NCBI GenBank assembly: GCA_934045905.1
Contig: OW203769.1
Span: forward strand, 1,444,546-1,508,545
Direction of reading: 5' to 3'
Source: Leuctra nigra
Lineage: Eukaryota; Arthropoda; Insecta; Plecoptera; Leuctridae
DNA length: 64,000 nucleotides
The position numbers and the translations under genes are program-made. The notes under the pieces were generated by a model. The model made no database searches, was not told where the DNA came from, and saw only the letters and a list, made by a program, of their open reading frames with translations. Below are positions 42,868 through 54,315 of this stretch, in pieces (within the stretch, counting starts at the first letter, position 1; each line of letters begins with the position of its first letter).

Positions 42868-43280
42868 ATCACCTGGAAATGCTTGACGCGAAAAATCAGG
42901 AAAGCGCCGGAAACAAAATTATTCGGCATGTGGTCATTATGTTTACGTCATTATGATGTTACGTCAATTGTGAACATTCCCTTCAGTCCCACGTCTTTGT
43001 TACGTCAATTGTAGGTCGGCCTATAAGTTTCATTATTAGGTATCCCGTTTTCGCGATATGGCATCAATTCCATGTCTATTAAAACACTGTCATCTTAAAT
43101 TTATAAATATTAATGTTACTTGTAATTATAATTCATATGAATGTTGTGTTTATTTTATGGAATTATGAATTTGTGTGATTTTGTGAATGTGTGACGTAAT
43201 TACTTGTAGCTTCGTAATGTTTCCGAACACATCGTGACATCATTATTAGATAAAATAAACAATACGGTATGAGTTTTAAG

Positions 43281-43398
43281 TATTTATTTTGAAGCGACGT
43301 TTCAAGTGAACTGTGTCTGTGAACTTTGAACTGTGAACTGTGTCCGAGCCTGGTGAGGGGTGATACAGTTCACTTGAAACGTCGCTCAAAATAAGTAA
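43281..43398. repeat. Inverted repeat, about 32-bp arms
   Basis: 'ttgaagcgacgtttcaagtg' plus 'aactgtgtc' recurs inverted at 43363-43397. The centre has three direct GAACT(T/G)TG repeats. Probably a small MITE remnant. Confidence 0.65.
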
Positions 43399-43479
43399 TT
43401 ACTTGTTTTAGCAGTTTGAAACAGCTTATTCACTTTGGCCTGAATATTTAATTATTGTATCGAAATGTAAATTTGTGAG

Positions 43480-44636
43480 GGTTTTAAAATGTGTGACGTC
43501 ATATCCGGTTTCTGTATGGGAAACAGAAAATATTATGATGATAATACATAAAGTTGGTCGTCTAAATCGCTTAGCGCTGGTTTCGTTCGAATCGGTTTAG
43601 CCGGTTTTGAGATATGATGTCACTTCCGTGTTCAAAATGGCGAATTCGGGTTTGTTTTATAACAAGTCAAATGAGATGTCAAAAGTACATACGTTACATA
43701 AATATCAAAAATAATCGGATCAACTTTTGCGGCCGAAATGGCAATCGATGTATTTCAAATTTCATTACGTAATTTCCGGTTTCCATAGTTTTTAGTCTTG
43801 TGCTACTGATAATCCATAAAGATGACCGTCTGAATCGTTTGGCGTAAATTTCGTTAAAATCGGTTTAGTTCTTGACGAGAAATGACGTCACTTCCGGTTT
43901 CAAAATGGCGGCTTCCGGTTGGTTTTATAACAAGTCAAATGAGATATCAAAAGTACATACGTTACATAAATATCAAAGTTATCGTATCAACCTTTGTTGC
44001 CGAAATGCCAATCGATGTATTTCAAATATCATTACGTCATTTCCGGTTTCGTTAACATAATTTTTAGTCGTTTGCTACTGATAATCCATGTAGTTGACCG
44101 TCCGAATCGTTTGGCGCTATTTTCGCTCCAATCAGTTTAGCCGTTGTTGAGATATGACCTCACTTCCGGTTTCAAAATGGCGGCACAAAAAATTCATGGG
44201 GTGAAGGTTAAATCAGACGCCAAAAGTGCACACGTGGTAAAAATGTGAGATAAATCGGTTCTGCCGTTTATGCTGTGGCCTGTTTACCGGATTTGAATTC
44301 CAGGAGACTACTACTACTACTACTACTACTACTGAGATTATTATTATTATTATTATTATGAAAACCGCCCTAAAACACTGTTTTCACGGCCCTCTAGCGC
44401 GCAAAGGGCGTAACCTATTGTTCCCAAAGTTGGTATATGTTGTAGGGTGGGCCATAGCTCGAAATTAAGATATATCGCAACAATGTGAGATTTTCCAATT
44501 TTAAGATCCAGTAGGCCGAAAATGCCACTTTGATGCTTACAGTAAAAGTGGGTTTGCTCCAGCCTTTTTAAATGAGTGTGTGCGCGCGCCGTACGACTTG
44601 GCTGGCGTGGAGCGACCGCTCCACTAGATTATGTTT
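43480..44636 (+). repeat. Dispersed repeat with ACT/ATT microsatellite, copy 3
   Basis: This is the longest copy of the family at 25575-26414. It contains about three 'acttccggtttcaaaatggc'-type units, each followed by 'aacaagtcaaatgagat' and 'acatacgttacataaatatc'. The ACT and ATT triplet runs (44308-44360) come next, then the GGAGCGACCGCTCC-ACTAGAT terminus. It abuts LTR-like repeat A at 44637 and probably truncates it. Confidence 0.75.
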
Positions 44637-45594
44637 GGCACGGAGCGTCGCATAATAATTAGACTGACTAGTTAGGGATGGAATCGAAATGAATAATGAT
44701 CATGATTGGCACGGAGCGTCACATGATAATTAACCTGACTGTTGGAGGAAACGAATATCATCGGCACGAAGCAAATGGTATTGTTTGGAAAGGTAAAGCA
44801 TTAAACCAAGAACGGATCCAGGTGTAATGATTTACCATGGGGAATAATGATTATGTTTGGCACGGAGCGTCGCATAATAATTAGACTGACTAGTTAGGGA
44901 TGGAATCGAAATGAATAATGATCATGTTTGGCACGGAGCGTCACATGATAATTAACCTGACTGTTGGAGGAAACGAATATCATCGGCACGAAGCAAATGG
45001 TATTGTTTGGAAAGGTAAAGCATTAAACCAAGAACGGATCCAGGCGCAATGATTTACCATGGGGAATAATGATTATGTTTGGCACGGAGCGTCGCATAAT
45101 AATTAGCCTACTGTAAGAATGCTAGTGTTGGGAAGGTACAATAATTAGGCCAAGAACGGATCCAGGCATAATTATTCTACTTGTAAGATCTTAAGGAGAT
45201 GTTACCAGCTCGAGGTGTGATCAGGAAGTGATGACTTCGCATGTTAAATATTTTATTTTATGGACCGCGGCCGGAACTGCTTGATCCAAGTACAATACCT
45301 ACTTTTCTTTACATGGATAAAAATACTAAAGGTTGTTTGATTTGGTTGAAGTTACTTTTAAAATACAGATAACAATTAAATATGTTTTATTATACCTATT
45401 TGAGACTTAACAATGCTCTTTTTCTATTTATAATGAGTGTTTGAACTTCCTGATAGATTGTCATGTTGACAGCAGTCAGCTGTTCTAGTTTCACGCCTAC
45501 AGAAGGCCGTGTTTTGTTTACCTTTCTGAAATCTGAAGTTTGCAAGTTTGACATCTACCAGGAGGCCGTGTTTTGTTTACCTTTCTGACATCTG
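44637..45594 (+). repeat. LTR-like repeat A, left part
   Basis: Two and a half tandem units of about 235 bp with GGCACGGAGCGTC boxes and 'aagaacggatccagg' blocks are followed by single-copy sequence to CTG at 45592-45594. It matches 60885-61505 closely. The repeat continues after the Harbinger at 51449. A 55-bp internal duplication ('aggccgtgttttgtttacct') is present here but not in the 61.4-kb copy. Confidence 0.8.
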
Positions 45595-45780
45595 GACCCT
45601 TACCTAATATCGTGTTTTTGCACACTACGACCACGGTAAGACGGTCGCACAGTAGTCCCGGCCTAGTCCCAATTTAATATGCATTTTAAGGTCACGTGAC
45701 TGGTGCTACGACGGTCGTAGCAGCGTCGTACCGCGGACCGCTCTTTAGCAGTCTTACCGTGGTCGTAGCATTGTTGCCAA
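45595..45780. promoter_or_regulatory. Harbinger left subterminal motif cluster
   Basis: Several copies of ACTACGACCACGGTAAGAC, GCTACGACGGTCGTAGC and related palindromes lie between the terminal repeat and the transposase. The right end (51305-51448) carries the same set. They are likely binding sites for the element's own proteins and may overlap the transposase promoter. Confidence 0.6.
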
Positions 45781-45858
45781 GGCCGTGTGACGTCAAATCA
45801 GCTGTTCTCATGGCAACCAAACCAAAAACATCGACTACAAAAGCCGCACAAGGTCAAG

Positions 45859-47487
45859 ATGGCGGCCTACGTACTTGCGGCTGGGGCAGGTGTGGCTGGA
45901 AATGAAAAGAATTACACTCGAGTGACTGATTTAAGCGACTCTGAGCTACATACTCGCACACGTTTGGACCGGAATTGTTTCGTGTATTTGCTGGGTTTGT
46001 TACACAATGATTTAGTTCACGAAAATGGAAGGAATTTTGCCGTGCCCACTGACACTCAGCTCTTGGTAGGCCTAACCTTCCTGGCGAGTGGCTATTTTCA
46101 GTGGGGCATAGCTGGCCTGTATGGTGTGTCACAGTCTTCAACGAGTGAAATTATTCATCGTGTTGTTCGTGCTATAAATGCCATCGCTTTAGACCACATT
46201 ACATTTCCGTCAACTGTTGCCGAGTTGAATGCCACGAAACAAGATTTCTATCGCTATGGTCTCGTGCGTAATGTCATTGGTGTGATTGACTGCACTCATG
46301 TCCAGTTCCAACCACTGAAAGTGGAAGAAGCTGTGTACGTTGATCGCAGAGGAAATCACAGTGTCAATGTGCAACTGATTTGTAACGCCAGACTAAAGAT
46401 CACCGATGTTGTTGCAAACTGGCCTGGCGCGGTTCACGACAGCTTCATTTGGAGCGACTGTGGGATTCGCAATGACGTGATGCAGTCAGATGGATGGTTG
46501 TTGGGTGAGTACCTACATTATACTTTACATCATAGGTCCTACCTAATCAATATAATAATATAATATTTACTTAGTATCTAATTCTAAAGAGCTATTGACA
46601 GAGATATTATCTCAGCCGAGATTCAGATTACGAGACAAAATGACCCGAGGATGTCAGAAATAATTTTCCAATTGCATCAATGTCTTACAGAAGAATAGGT
46701 AAGTAGGTATACTTGACAAAACATAAAACGGCATTCGAAGTAATTGGATTGCCTGAAAACTATACTAACTCAGCATCTAGTAGTAGATAAGCCCTCATTT
46801 TATTGATAATACCTAATGATAAATTCGAGAAGAACATCGAGACCAGTTATTCAATTTTATTCGCATCTACCATTTTATGTTTTGTTGAGGGTACCTACAT
46901 GATGTAAGAAGTTTATTTCCCAGCGTAATGTCAATATAATACAAAGAATGCACTTTGAAACTAGTTAAAATTTATATTAATGTAATAGAAATCCAAGTTA
47001 ATAACAACCACAACCAAGTGTTTTATTTTTGTATAGTACCTACATATTTAATTTTTATTAGTACTAATGCCTGTTTTTTGTGCCTATTTCAGGAGATTTG
47101 GGGTATCCCTTGGAGCCTTGGCTGCTTACAAAGTACCGGAATCCAGTCACTGAACCGCAAGTTCGGTACAATTCTGCTGTCGGAAGGACTCGGAACTTGA
47201 TCGAGATTGTGAATGGTTTGCTGAAGAGCAGATGGAGAGTACTGGCAAAGTCGGGTGGGGAAATGCTCTACCGGGTAGACGATGTGTTGGCTATCACTAC
47301 AGCCTGCTGTGTCCTTCACAACATTTGTGTTGACCAAAACGTTCAGTTGGGGGATTTACAAATGTTGTTGCCTGCTAACGTCCATTACGGACCGGCAGTA
47401 GCTGCAGGCCAGGGTGGTATTCAACAACATCTGCTTGCTCGTGCCAGAGCAATTAGGGCTCAACTAGTCCAGGACGACTTTGCTTGA
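45859..47487 (+). CDS. Harbinger DDE transposase (two exons)
   Basis: Exon 1 runs 45859-46504 and exon 2 47093-47487, with a 588-bp intron (GTGAGT ... tatttcag) whose phases agree; the product is 346 residues. I chose ATG 45859 (context AAGATGG). An N-terminal helical region with DLSDSELHTRTRLDR precedes a HTH-like stretch (QWGIAGLYGVSQSSTSEI). The DDE_4 nuclease follows: GVIDCTH (D near 145), VHDSFIW (D near 194), the LLGDLGYP motif spanning the splice junction, and the glutamate in NLIEIVNG (about 253). CCVLHNICV near the end is typical of the family. It catalyses excision and insertion with 3-bp target duplication, normally together with the Myb-like partner. Confidence 0.9.
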
Positions 47488-49386
47488 GTACTTTTCAATC
47501 TGTGTTTCTAGTACTATGGAACCAGTCTATTCTGTCATTATTGACAAAACTTCTTGTGGATGCAAAATGGCAAACTTCCCAGCAAACACCTTCTGATTGT
47601 GTCACTGCGTTCAAATTCGTAAAACTATTCGGATTCCTAATGAAGCTGTGTTCATGATCTTTAGTTTGATATTACAAATCCAGTTAAATATTTATTTTCA
47701 ATTTAAATTCAATTCAAGTTTTAATTTAATTTAATTTAAAATTCAATTTAATTTAAAATCACATTTTGATCCAGAATGCAACATCATTTTCTTTAACACT
47801 TGGCGATTAATATCTAGTTAGTGGTATTGAACTTATCAGAGTTTAATTTGTGATGTGGTGTAAAGAAGTGACTTTCAAAGTATGAGGATAGGGTAGTGAT
47901 ATTCATGTCCCAACACCATTTGTGGATTTAATGACATTGATTGAAGTACTCTGAAGTAGTTAATTTCTCGGCCTTCCCTACAAAATTTTTGATTTTTTAA
48001 GTTGCCTACCTAACTAGACTCGGTCAGTATTTTGGAACAATATTCTAATTTTGTGAATTATGTCATTGTGTATGATACCCAACCTTTCAATGATGGAATT
48101 TTGGTTCAAGTGTTTGCGAGGATGGCTTTTAGTCGTTTCAATCAGTTAGCTACTCGGGTAAGTTTTCTTAAATCCACCACCAGACTCCAGCCCAAGTACA
48201 GTGGCATCACACGCTGGTAGTCAGAAGCATGTCTGAGCCCTTGAAGCATGTCCGAGCCCTTGAAGCATGTCCGAGCCCTTGAAGCATACGATCCTTGAAG
48301 CATGTCCGAGCCCTTCATGTCCGAGCCCTTGAAGCATACGATCCTTGAAGCATGTCCGAGCCCTTCATGTCCGAGCCCTTGAAGCATACGATGATCCTTG
48401 AAGCATGTCCGAGCCCTTCATGTCCGAGCCCTTGAAGCATACGATCCTTGAAGCATGTCCGAGCCCTTCATGTCCGAGCCCTTGAAGCATACGATCCTTG
48501 AAGCATGTCCGAGCCCTTCATGTCCGAGCCCTTGAAGCATACGATGATCCTTGAAGCATGTCCGAGCCCTTCATGTCCGAGCCCTTGAAGCATACGATCC
48601 TTGAAGCATGTCCGAGCCCTTCATGTCCGAGCCCTTGAAGCATACGATCCTTGAAGCATGCGATCCTTGAAGCATACGATCCTTGAACCATGTACGATCC
48701 TTGAAGCATGTCTTACACATATTTGTAAATGCACATATGAATAATGAATAAAAATGTTTATTGTGAAATAAATTAATAATTGATGAATGCAAGTAATGAG
48801 GCAAAGCTATAGGTGAGTGTTGCTTAACATTGGATAATTTTATTGATTATGTAGGTACATGGATCCAATTAATTAATTTGGAAGTTGGTACTATCCCTTC
48901 ATCAATCACTAATCAGTAATCACTCAGGTTATCTAAAAATAATTGATTAGAAGCAACTTGCTTTTTAAATGTATAAATTCACAGAACGAATTACATCTAG
49001 GCAAATTCTAAACTTAATAAAATCCTTCTCGATAACTTTGGCTTGCCTTGTGCTTCATACAAGTCACATTCCAAATCTTTTAAAACAAACAAATAGAATA
49101 CATATTTATTGCGACACATGTAGTTACCTAAACTACGCGACATCAACATTGTTGAATTTGAGGAATGAAATGGAGCCATTTTTAGACAAGAAATTTCAGC
49201 AATTTTGATACCTAAAATTGATACTTGGAAAATAATATTAATTGTTGACTTGAAGAGGATAAAGATGATAAAAAAATGGCAACATAGTGGCTTTTGGACA
49301 ATATATTGAAAAATAGCGGTCTTCTAGTGAAGTTCGTTAAAAAATGAGCAAATTAGTGGAAATAGTGGGCCAGAGGCAACTCTGCC
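47488..49386. other. Harbinger intergenic region with minisatellite
   Basis: This is the convergent 3' region between the two genes, AT-rich apart from the GAAGCATGTCCGAGCCC array. No gene is credible here; ORFs on the minus strand across 48142-48804 are repeat translations. Confidence 0.6.
48228..48712 (+). repeat. Minisatellite inside Harbinger
   Basis: Units of about 59-62 bp combine 'cttgaagcatgtccgagccc', 'ttcatgtccgagccc' and 'ttgaagcatacgatc' in shuffled order, about eight times. It is high-identity and so probably recent or subject to slippage. Its edges are degenerate. Confidence 0.85.
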
Positions 49387-51084
49387 TTATTGATGACGTT
49401 GTGATGAATTATTTGACATTTGTTTGAAGCATGCCAAAAGTTCAAGGAGGGTTTTGTTTGTATTTTGCTGTGTTCGTTGGTGATTCTTCATTGCTTGGGT
49501 TTGCTCGCGGATTGCATCAACTTGATCCTTCGCAGCATCTAGGAGTTCCTGTTGGAAAAATGTCAGCCTTTGCTGTCTGCTGTGAGGGTTTGACCCTGGG
49601 TTGGCCCTGGGGTTGGTCCTGGTTTGGCCCCGGGTTTGACGGCTGTTAGAACATCTTGTGGAAGGTGGATGAGAATTATGACTTGGAGGTGTCAACGGGT
49701 GAGGAGTTTGATTGCATGAATTCAATTGGATATTCGGTGGTGTGATATTCCTGTCTGTGACATTTTCATCACATTGCTGCTGTCCTGTAAAAGAAATAAT
49801 TGTTCAAATAATTTTTGAGTTTTGCACTTCAGTATAGTTTCCATTATAAGATTGAGACAAACCTAGATAAAGGGAATCCAAATCATCAGTAAATGGGGCT
49901 GTCAGTAAAGAAGTGAATGTTTGAACTGGAACAGAGAAGTCGGTTTGTGCAGAAGAATCATGTCCCAAATGATCGTCAGTTTGGTAAGTTGCCACCGGAG
50001 CTGAGAAGTTGGCTCGTGAAGAAGAAGCTTGCAAATGATCGGTTACGGATTGGTTAGTTGTCACCGGAGCTGAGGAGTTGGCTCGTGAAGAAGAAGCTTG
50101 CAAATGATCGGGTTTTTGGTAAGTTGTCACCGGAGCTGAGAAGTTGGCTTGTGAAGAAGAAGCTTGCAAATGGTCGGGTATTTGGTAAGTTGCCACCGGA
50201 GCTGAGGAGTTGGCTTTTGAAGAAGAAGCTTGCATATAATCGGTTACGGATTGGTAAGTTGTCACCGGAGCTGAGAAGTTGGCTCGTGAAGAAGAAGCTT
50301 GCAAATAATCGGTTAAGGATTGGTAAGTTGTCACCGGAGCTGAGAAGTTGGCTTGTGAAGAAGAAGCTTGCAAATGATCGGGTGTTTGCAGGGAAGTTGA
50401 AGCCAGGATCTCAAGCCGAAGCCGTTCTTGCCTCCCTGAAAAATCATTATTTATCATAACTCCTGCTCAAATTACAACCACCTAGTGTTGAAAGTAAGTT
50501 GTAAAAAAAGCAATAATAAAAGTTATATGTGACAACAATTCAAATTTGAACTTGTATAAATAAAAATTATTTAGGAAGATGTTTACACACTCTTTCCAAG
50601 ATCCACACCTCCGTGGCATCCTTCGTAGCTTTCCGCTGGTATGATGGAAATTATAAGTTGGTCGAGCTCTGTGAGTGGTGGAGTTTCTCCTACTCCACCG
50701 CCCGTTGCTAGTAATTCTCGGCGCCATTTGGCATGGTTTCTCCTTGCTTCGCTCTTCATGTGTTTCCACTTGGTTTTTATCTACAAACAGATAATGAGTA
50801 GGTATTTAAATTCATATTCCAATATTGATAGACAGGAAATGTACTACTAGGTAGTACTAATAGCTAGGTAGGTATGTACTTACTTCCTCAATGCTTCGTG
50901 TATCTCTGCTAACAGCGTTCACTTCACTGTAAACCTGTTCCCAGGCAGCGTTTTTTCTTTCTTTTGTAATTGATGAGGAATACGCGCCATTAATAATAGC
51001 CTCTCTAATTTTAACTGCATTTGCTATTGCCTCCTTTTCGTTGTATGTAAAATCTTTTCTTCGTTTTTTCCTGTTGTTTTGCAT
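49387..51084 (-). CDS. Harbinger Myb/SANT-like DNA-binding protein (four exons)
   Basis: Exons on the minus strand: 51084-50884, 50780-50591, 50435-49863 and 49784-49387 (stop). Phases 0, 1 and 1 fit at all junctions, giving 453 residues. Exon 1 starts MQNNRKKRRKDFTYNEKEAI, and with exon 2 (IKTKWKHMKSEARRNHAKWR) forms a Myb/SANT-like domain of the Myb_DNA-bind_5 type, with conserved tryptophans. Exon 3 is almost wholly a repeat of about 19 residues (HLQASSSQANFSAPVTTYQ). Exon 4 ends in a predicted coiled coil (FFQQELLDAAKDQVDAIREQ). Known role: binds element ends and brings the transposase to the nucleus. The exon 2 donor (GTGTGT) is weak and could be off by a few bases. Confidence 0.8.
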
Positions 51085-51304
51085 TTTACTCAATTTATAC
51101 TTCCAAGTTCCAACTAACTATACTTATCTCAACAAAGTCAAACTCACAACTTCCAAGTTTTAAATCTTGGAACAAATGCGCGAAGGTTTGATTGGTTCTT
51201 TAACGTTTAAATCGACCAATCGAATGCATTAGCTTCGCTGCGCGCGCATTTTCAATGACGTCAATGAATCACTGCCTTCTGTATCAATCGCGTGACGTCA
51301 TAGA

Positions 51305-51448
51305 GCCACACTACGACGGTCGCAGTGTGCGACCACGCTAAGACCTTTTTATTAAATCGGGACTAGGAAATTGTCTTATCTAGGTCTTACACTACGACGG
51401 TCGTACTGTAAGACCGTCGCAGTGCAAAGATTTTATTAGGTAAGGGTC
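51305..51448. promoter_or_regulatory. Harbinger right subterminal motif cluster
   Basis: It contains ACTACGACGGTCGCAGTGTG, GACCACGCTAAGACC, ACTACGACGGTCGTACTG and GACCGTCGCAGTGC ahead of the terminal repeat. This mirrors the left cluster and lies upstream of the Myb-like gene, so it may also regulate it. Confidence 0.6.
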
Positions 51449-51557
51449 CTGATGTTGTTTACAATAAAAGTGTCAATTATTACGAGTACTAGAACTACAA
51501 TTGTTGATAATATATATGTGAAGTTACGTATTTATAATATATGTGGTTTCCTCTACA
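51449..51557 (+). repeat. LTR-like repeat A, right part
   Basis: This resumes the repeat with 'ctgatgttgtttacaataaa' and runs to CTCTACA at 51557, matching 61502-61609. The next bases, CTACCCCCTGAAC, read GTTCAGGGGGTAG on the minus strand. That is a plausible polypurine tract directly before an LTR beginning TGTAGAGG. Confidence 0.75.
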
Positions 51558-52996
51558 CTACCCCCTGAACTCAAATTTTGCAACGGAACCTCTACAGGTT
51601 CATTGCAAAACAAACAAAAAATTATGACATATTATGACATCTTGCTTGACAATGAAACTTGACTTGTAGAGCAAGCGAGAATGTTCTGACAGATTCTAAG
51701 ACAATGTTCAGTCCAGCGCACATGATCACCAACTGTTCTGACTTAATAAAGAGTTTATTCCGTTTGTAGAAGGGAGGGATGATTGACACGAAAAGGGTTT
51801 CTAACACTGTTCAGTCCGGCGAATGGATGCAGCACAACACAGTCACTAGAGTACACACACTGCACTGGAACGCAGCACTTGGGACGAGGACGGAGTAAAC
51901 TGGAGTTGAGTGGGCAGATGACTTGGTTTGACGTCGGCTTGTTGACATCTTTTGTTGACATCTGAGGTCCTTGAACTCAGCTCATGTGGTCCACTGTCCG
52001 GTGCCGCTGTTGACGGGCAGGTGTGGCTCCTGCTGGCTGCGCCCCATCCACTCGGCCAGTTGACAGGTTCTGAAATTATTTACAAACAGTAGATCTCCAC
52101 AGACAAAAACAAACCCCAGTTGTTGATATGACGCTCGACTATTTCTCAGAAATCTAGAATTCTGGACATGATTGCCGAACTCTTGTACATAATCAGTTTA
52201 TCGCATACATTGATGTCTATTTAACTTGAAACCTTTGTAATGAACAACTCTTTCAAATACTTATTGTCCAACTTTACATATTGTTGGTATCCCATTGTTG
52301 AAGCTTAGAACTTCTGACATTATTTTATTTCGATCGTCTCCGCTTGTCTATCTCGATTCAAGATGGCAAACAACAGTTATGTTTGTTGTGAATGACATTT
52401 GATAAACTTCTTACAATATGATTGACAGCTGAAGTTGAATTTGATTGTTGCCTTTTATACCTTTATTTAATGAAATCTTTTTTCCTTCTCAATTCTGATT
52501 GTTGCTATAGACTTCATTGTTGCTCGGCTTTGTTGAATGTTTCAACGTTTATAAAAAAATAATGATACATTACTGAATTCTTCACTGTTACTTTTCGAGA
52601 GATTGCTTATACCTGAATATGAATATGAAACTACATACCAGACCTTCGAGATAATAGAATAATTTGAATGTTGATGGAATTAAAGATGTATTTAACAAGT
52701 TTTAATTGAGACACAGCCCCTAACCCCGCCATGCTCAGTGACAGACAACGCAAAGTGACCTCTGTCCCCTCCTCTCATGCCAAATATAGTGCTGAGGTAT
52801 CGAATGCAATGACTCTACTGAAGTTACATTTAAAGTTGCGAGATCAATGAATTTACTGATGTTATTGCCAAAATGATGAAAAATGTTGAAATTAAAGCTA
52901 AGTTGAAAGGTTTGAAGTTACATTTAAAGGTTGCTAAAATAATGAGTTTAAGACGAATAAATTTTGAATAATGAAACTAGCCGAGCTCCCATCTTC
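51558..52996. other. Internal region of decayed LTR element; no gene seen
   Basis: It begins with a purine-tract candidate on the minus strand. No long ORF or motif could be recognised, and stops are frequent on both strands. Confidence 0.4.
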
Positions 52997-53779
52997 TTAG
53001 CGTTCGGCTATTTCACTTCCCAGACTGCTCGAGCTGATGATACTTGACGATGACACTGATGATGAGCTTGACGAACCACTGGAGCTAGAGGAGCTTGAAG
53101 AACTTGAAGAGCTTGAAGAGCTGTCGGACACTGGCGAGGATGGACTCCTCCCGAACAGTTTTCGGATCCTCTTCTTTAATGCAGGTGTTTGTTCTTCTGT
53201 GGCAGGCGCCGATACCAGCTGTTGAGGAGTCAGTGATGGCGGTACGACGGAGAGGCGTGATAATGGGATCATCACCATCACCGACTCTCTCAATGACTCG
53301 TATGGGTGGAGCGGGGCTTGACCGGGGCGAGTGTATGGGGTAATTCGTGGCTTCCCAGCCACGAACTTCTTCATGTAGACGGATTTCTTGAGTATAATGG
53401 GTGGATGTATGACTGCATTGAATATTTCCTTGTACTCTTCTTCTGAAAGCTGTTGCCTCGGTTTCTTTGCCTTACCGGCCGGCTTGCAGACTGGGGACTT
53501 AACCACAGCTTTTACCACCATCGGCTCGTTCGCTACCTCGACCTCGGGAGCATCCCATGGAGGCAATATGGCTGGTGTGGAGGATTCAACGCCTGTCATG
53601 TTCCGGTAATAGGCCGGCAACGGATCATATCCGACCACCACATCCTCCTCGATGACATCACTGGAGGTGTCAGTTGGTGGAGACACATTCCATGGTATGA
53701 TGTTCCTTCTGGCCATCTGCTCCTCGCACACCCTATCCGGATGGTACTGCTGCTTACAATTATAACACTTTTTCCCCAT
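52997..53779 (-). CDS. 260-residue ORF with CCHC knuckle and Ser-rich tail
   Basis: It starts MGKKCYNCKQQYHPDRVC, a C-x2-C-x4-H-x4-C zinc knuckle at residues 5-18. A charged and proline-rich middle follows (PPWDAPEVEVANEP; KPRQQLSEEEYKEIFNAV), then a run of about 25 serines near 216-248. There is no signal peptide, membrane segment or protease/RT motif. A zinc knuckle and a position inside a retroelement-like block suggest a gag-derived or accessory RNA-binding protein, but I do not recognise the family. The ATG sits 40-odd bases after stops in all frames. The serine run comes from AGC/TCG/TCA microsatellite-like DNA. Confidence 0.55.
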   Translation of the reverse strand: MGKKCYNCKQQYHPDRVCEEQMARRNIIPWNVSPPTDTSSDVIEEDVVVGYDPLPAYYRNMTGVESSTPAILPPWDAPEVEVANEPMVVKAVVKSPVCKPAGKAKKPRQQLSEEEYKEIFNAVIHPPIILKKSVYMKKFVAGKPRITPYTRPGQAPLHPYESLRESVMVMIPLSRLSVVPPSLTPQQLVSAPATEEQTPALKKRIRKLFGRSPSSPVSDSSSSSSSSSSSSSSSGSSSSSSVSSSSIISSSSLGSEIAER

Positions 53780-54315
53780 TGTTATAAAACTTCTTACAAT
53801 TAACGTATGTAAAAGAATTTAATATAATATGAAATGAATTTAGAATTGAATAGAACGTAAAGAAATTTAATTTTACGTAAAAGAAATACAAAATTATAAG
53901 ACAAAATTAGAGAGGGATGTTACTTTCACCAAGCTTGTAACACGACTCCCAACATTTCGGTAGCTCCCATCGGTTTTGTTAAATTTGATTAGTGGTGGGG
54001 ATGCTGAAAATGCGCGCGCCACTAAATAGGGGTGGGAGTAATTAAGATGCGTGCGCAACTTGACTAGTTAATTTTCCTAAATATTTGGCAGCACTTTACG
54101 GTTTGATTGGTTTTAGGCGGTAAAGTTTAAAAGAAAAAAATTGTATTTATTTGAAAATGTGATATTGAACAGGGATACGGGCCAACATCATTTCGCTGGA
54201 TTGAAATGATGGGCTGGTGTCCCTAAATTATGAATTGATTTTATGTTTAATTAAATTATTGATCAAGTAGATTTAAAAAAAATAAAAAATTCTGATATTT
54301 TATTTTTTATTGGGT
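53780..54315. other. Non-coding; no gene seen
   Basis: AT-rich sequence with two related blocks ('gtggtggggatgctgaaaat' and 'ggggtgggagtaattaagat', each followed by GCG(C/T)GCGC). They may be a small duplication. No ORF. Confidence 0.4.

Larger units (their letters stand above)
45595..51448. mobile_element. PIF/Harbinger transposon, complete-looking, 5854 bp
   Basis: The terminal inverted repeat GACCCTTACCTAATA (left) is mirrored at the right end (51434-51448). CTG flanks both sides (45592-45594, 51449-51451), and the homologous empty site is present at about 61500-61504 with a single CTG. The element carries the two expected genes in convergent orientation: a transposase (plus) and a Myb/SANT-like protein (minus). 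CACTACGACGGTCG-type motifs cluster inside both ends. A minisatellite lies between the genes. No stop disrupts either predicted coding region, so it may be autonomous. Confidence 0.92.

Noticed and set aside
48228..48712. CRISPR-like array
   Set aside because: The units have no unique spacers, vary in order and lie inside a eukaryotic Harbinger element; it is a minisatellite.
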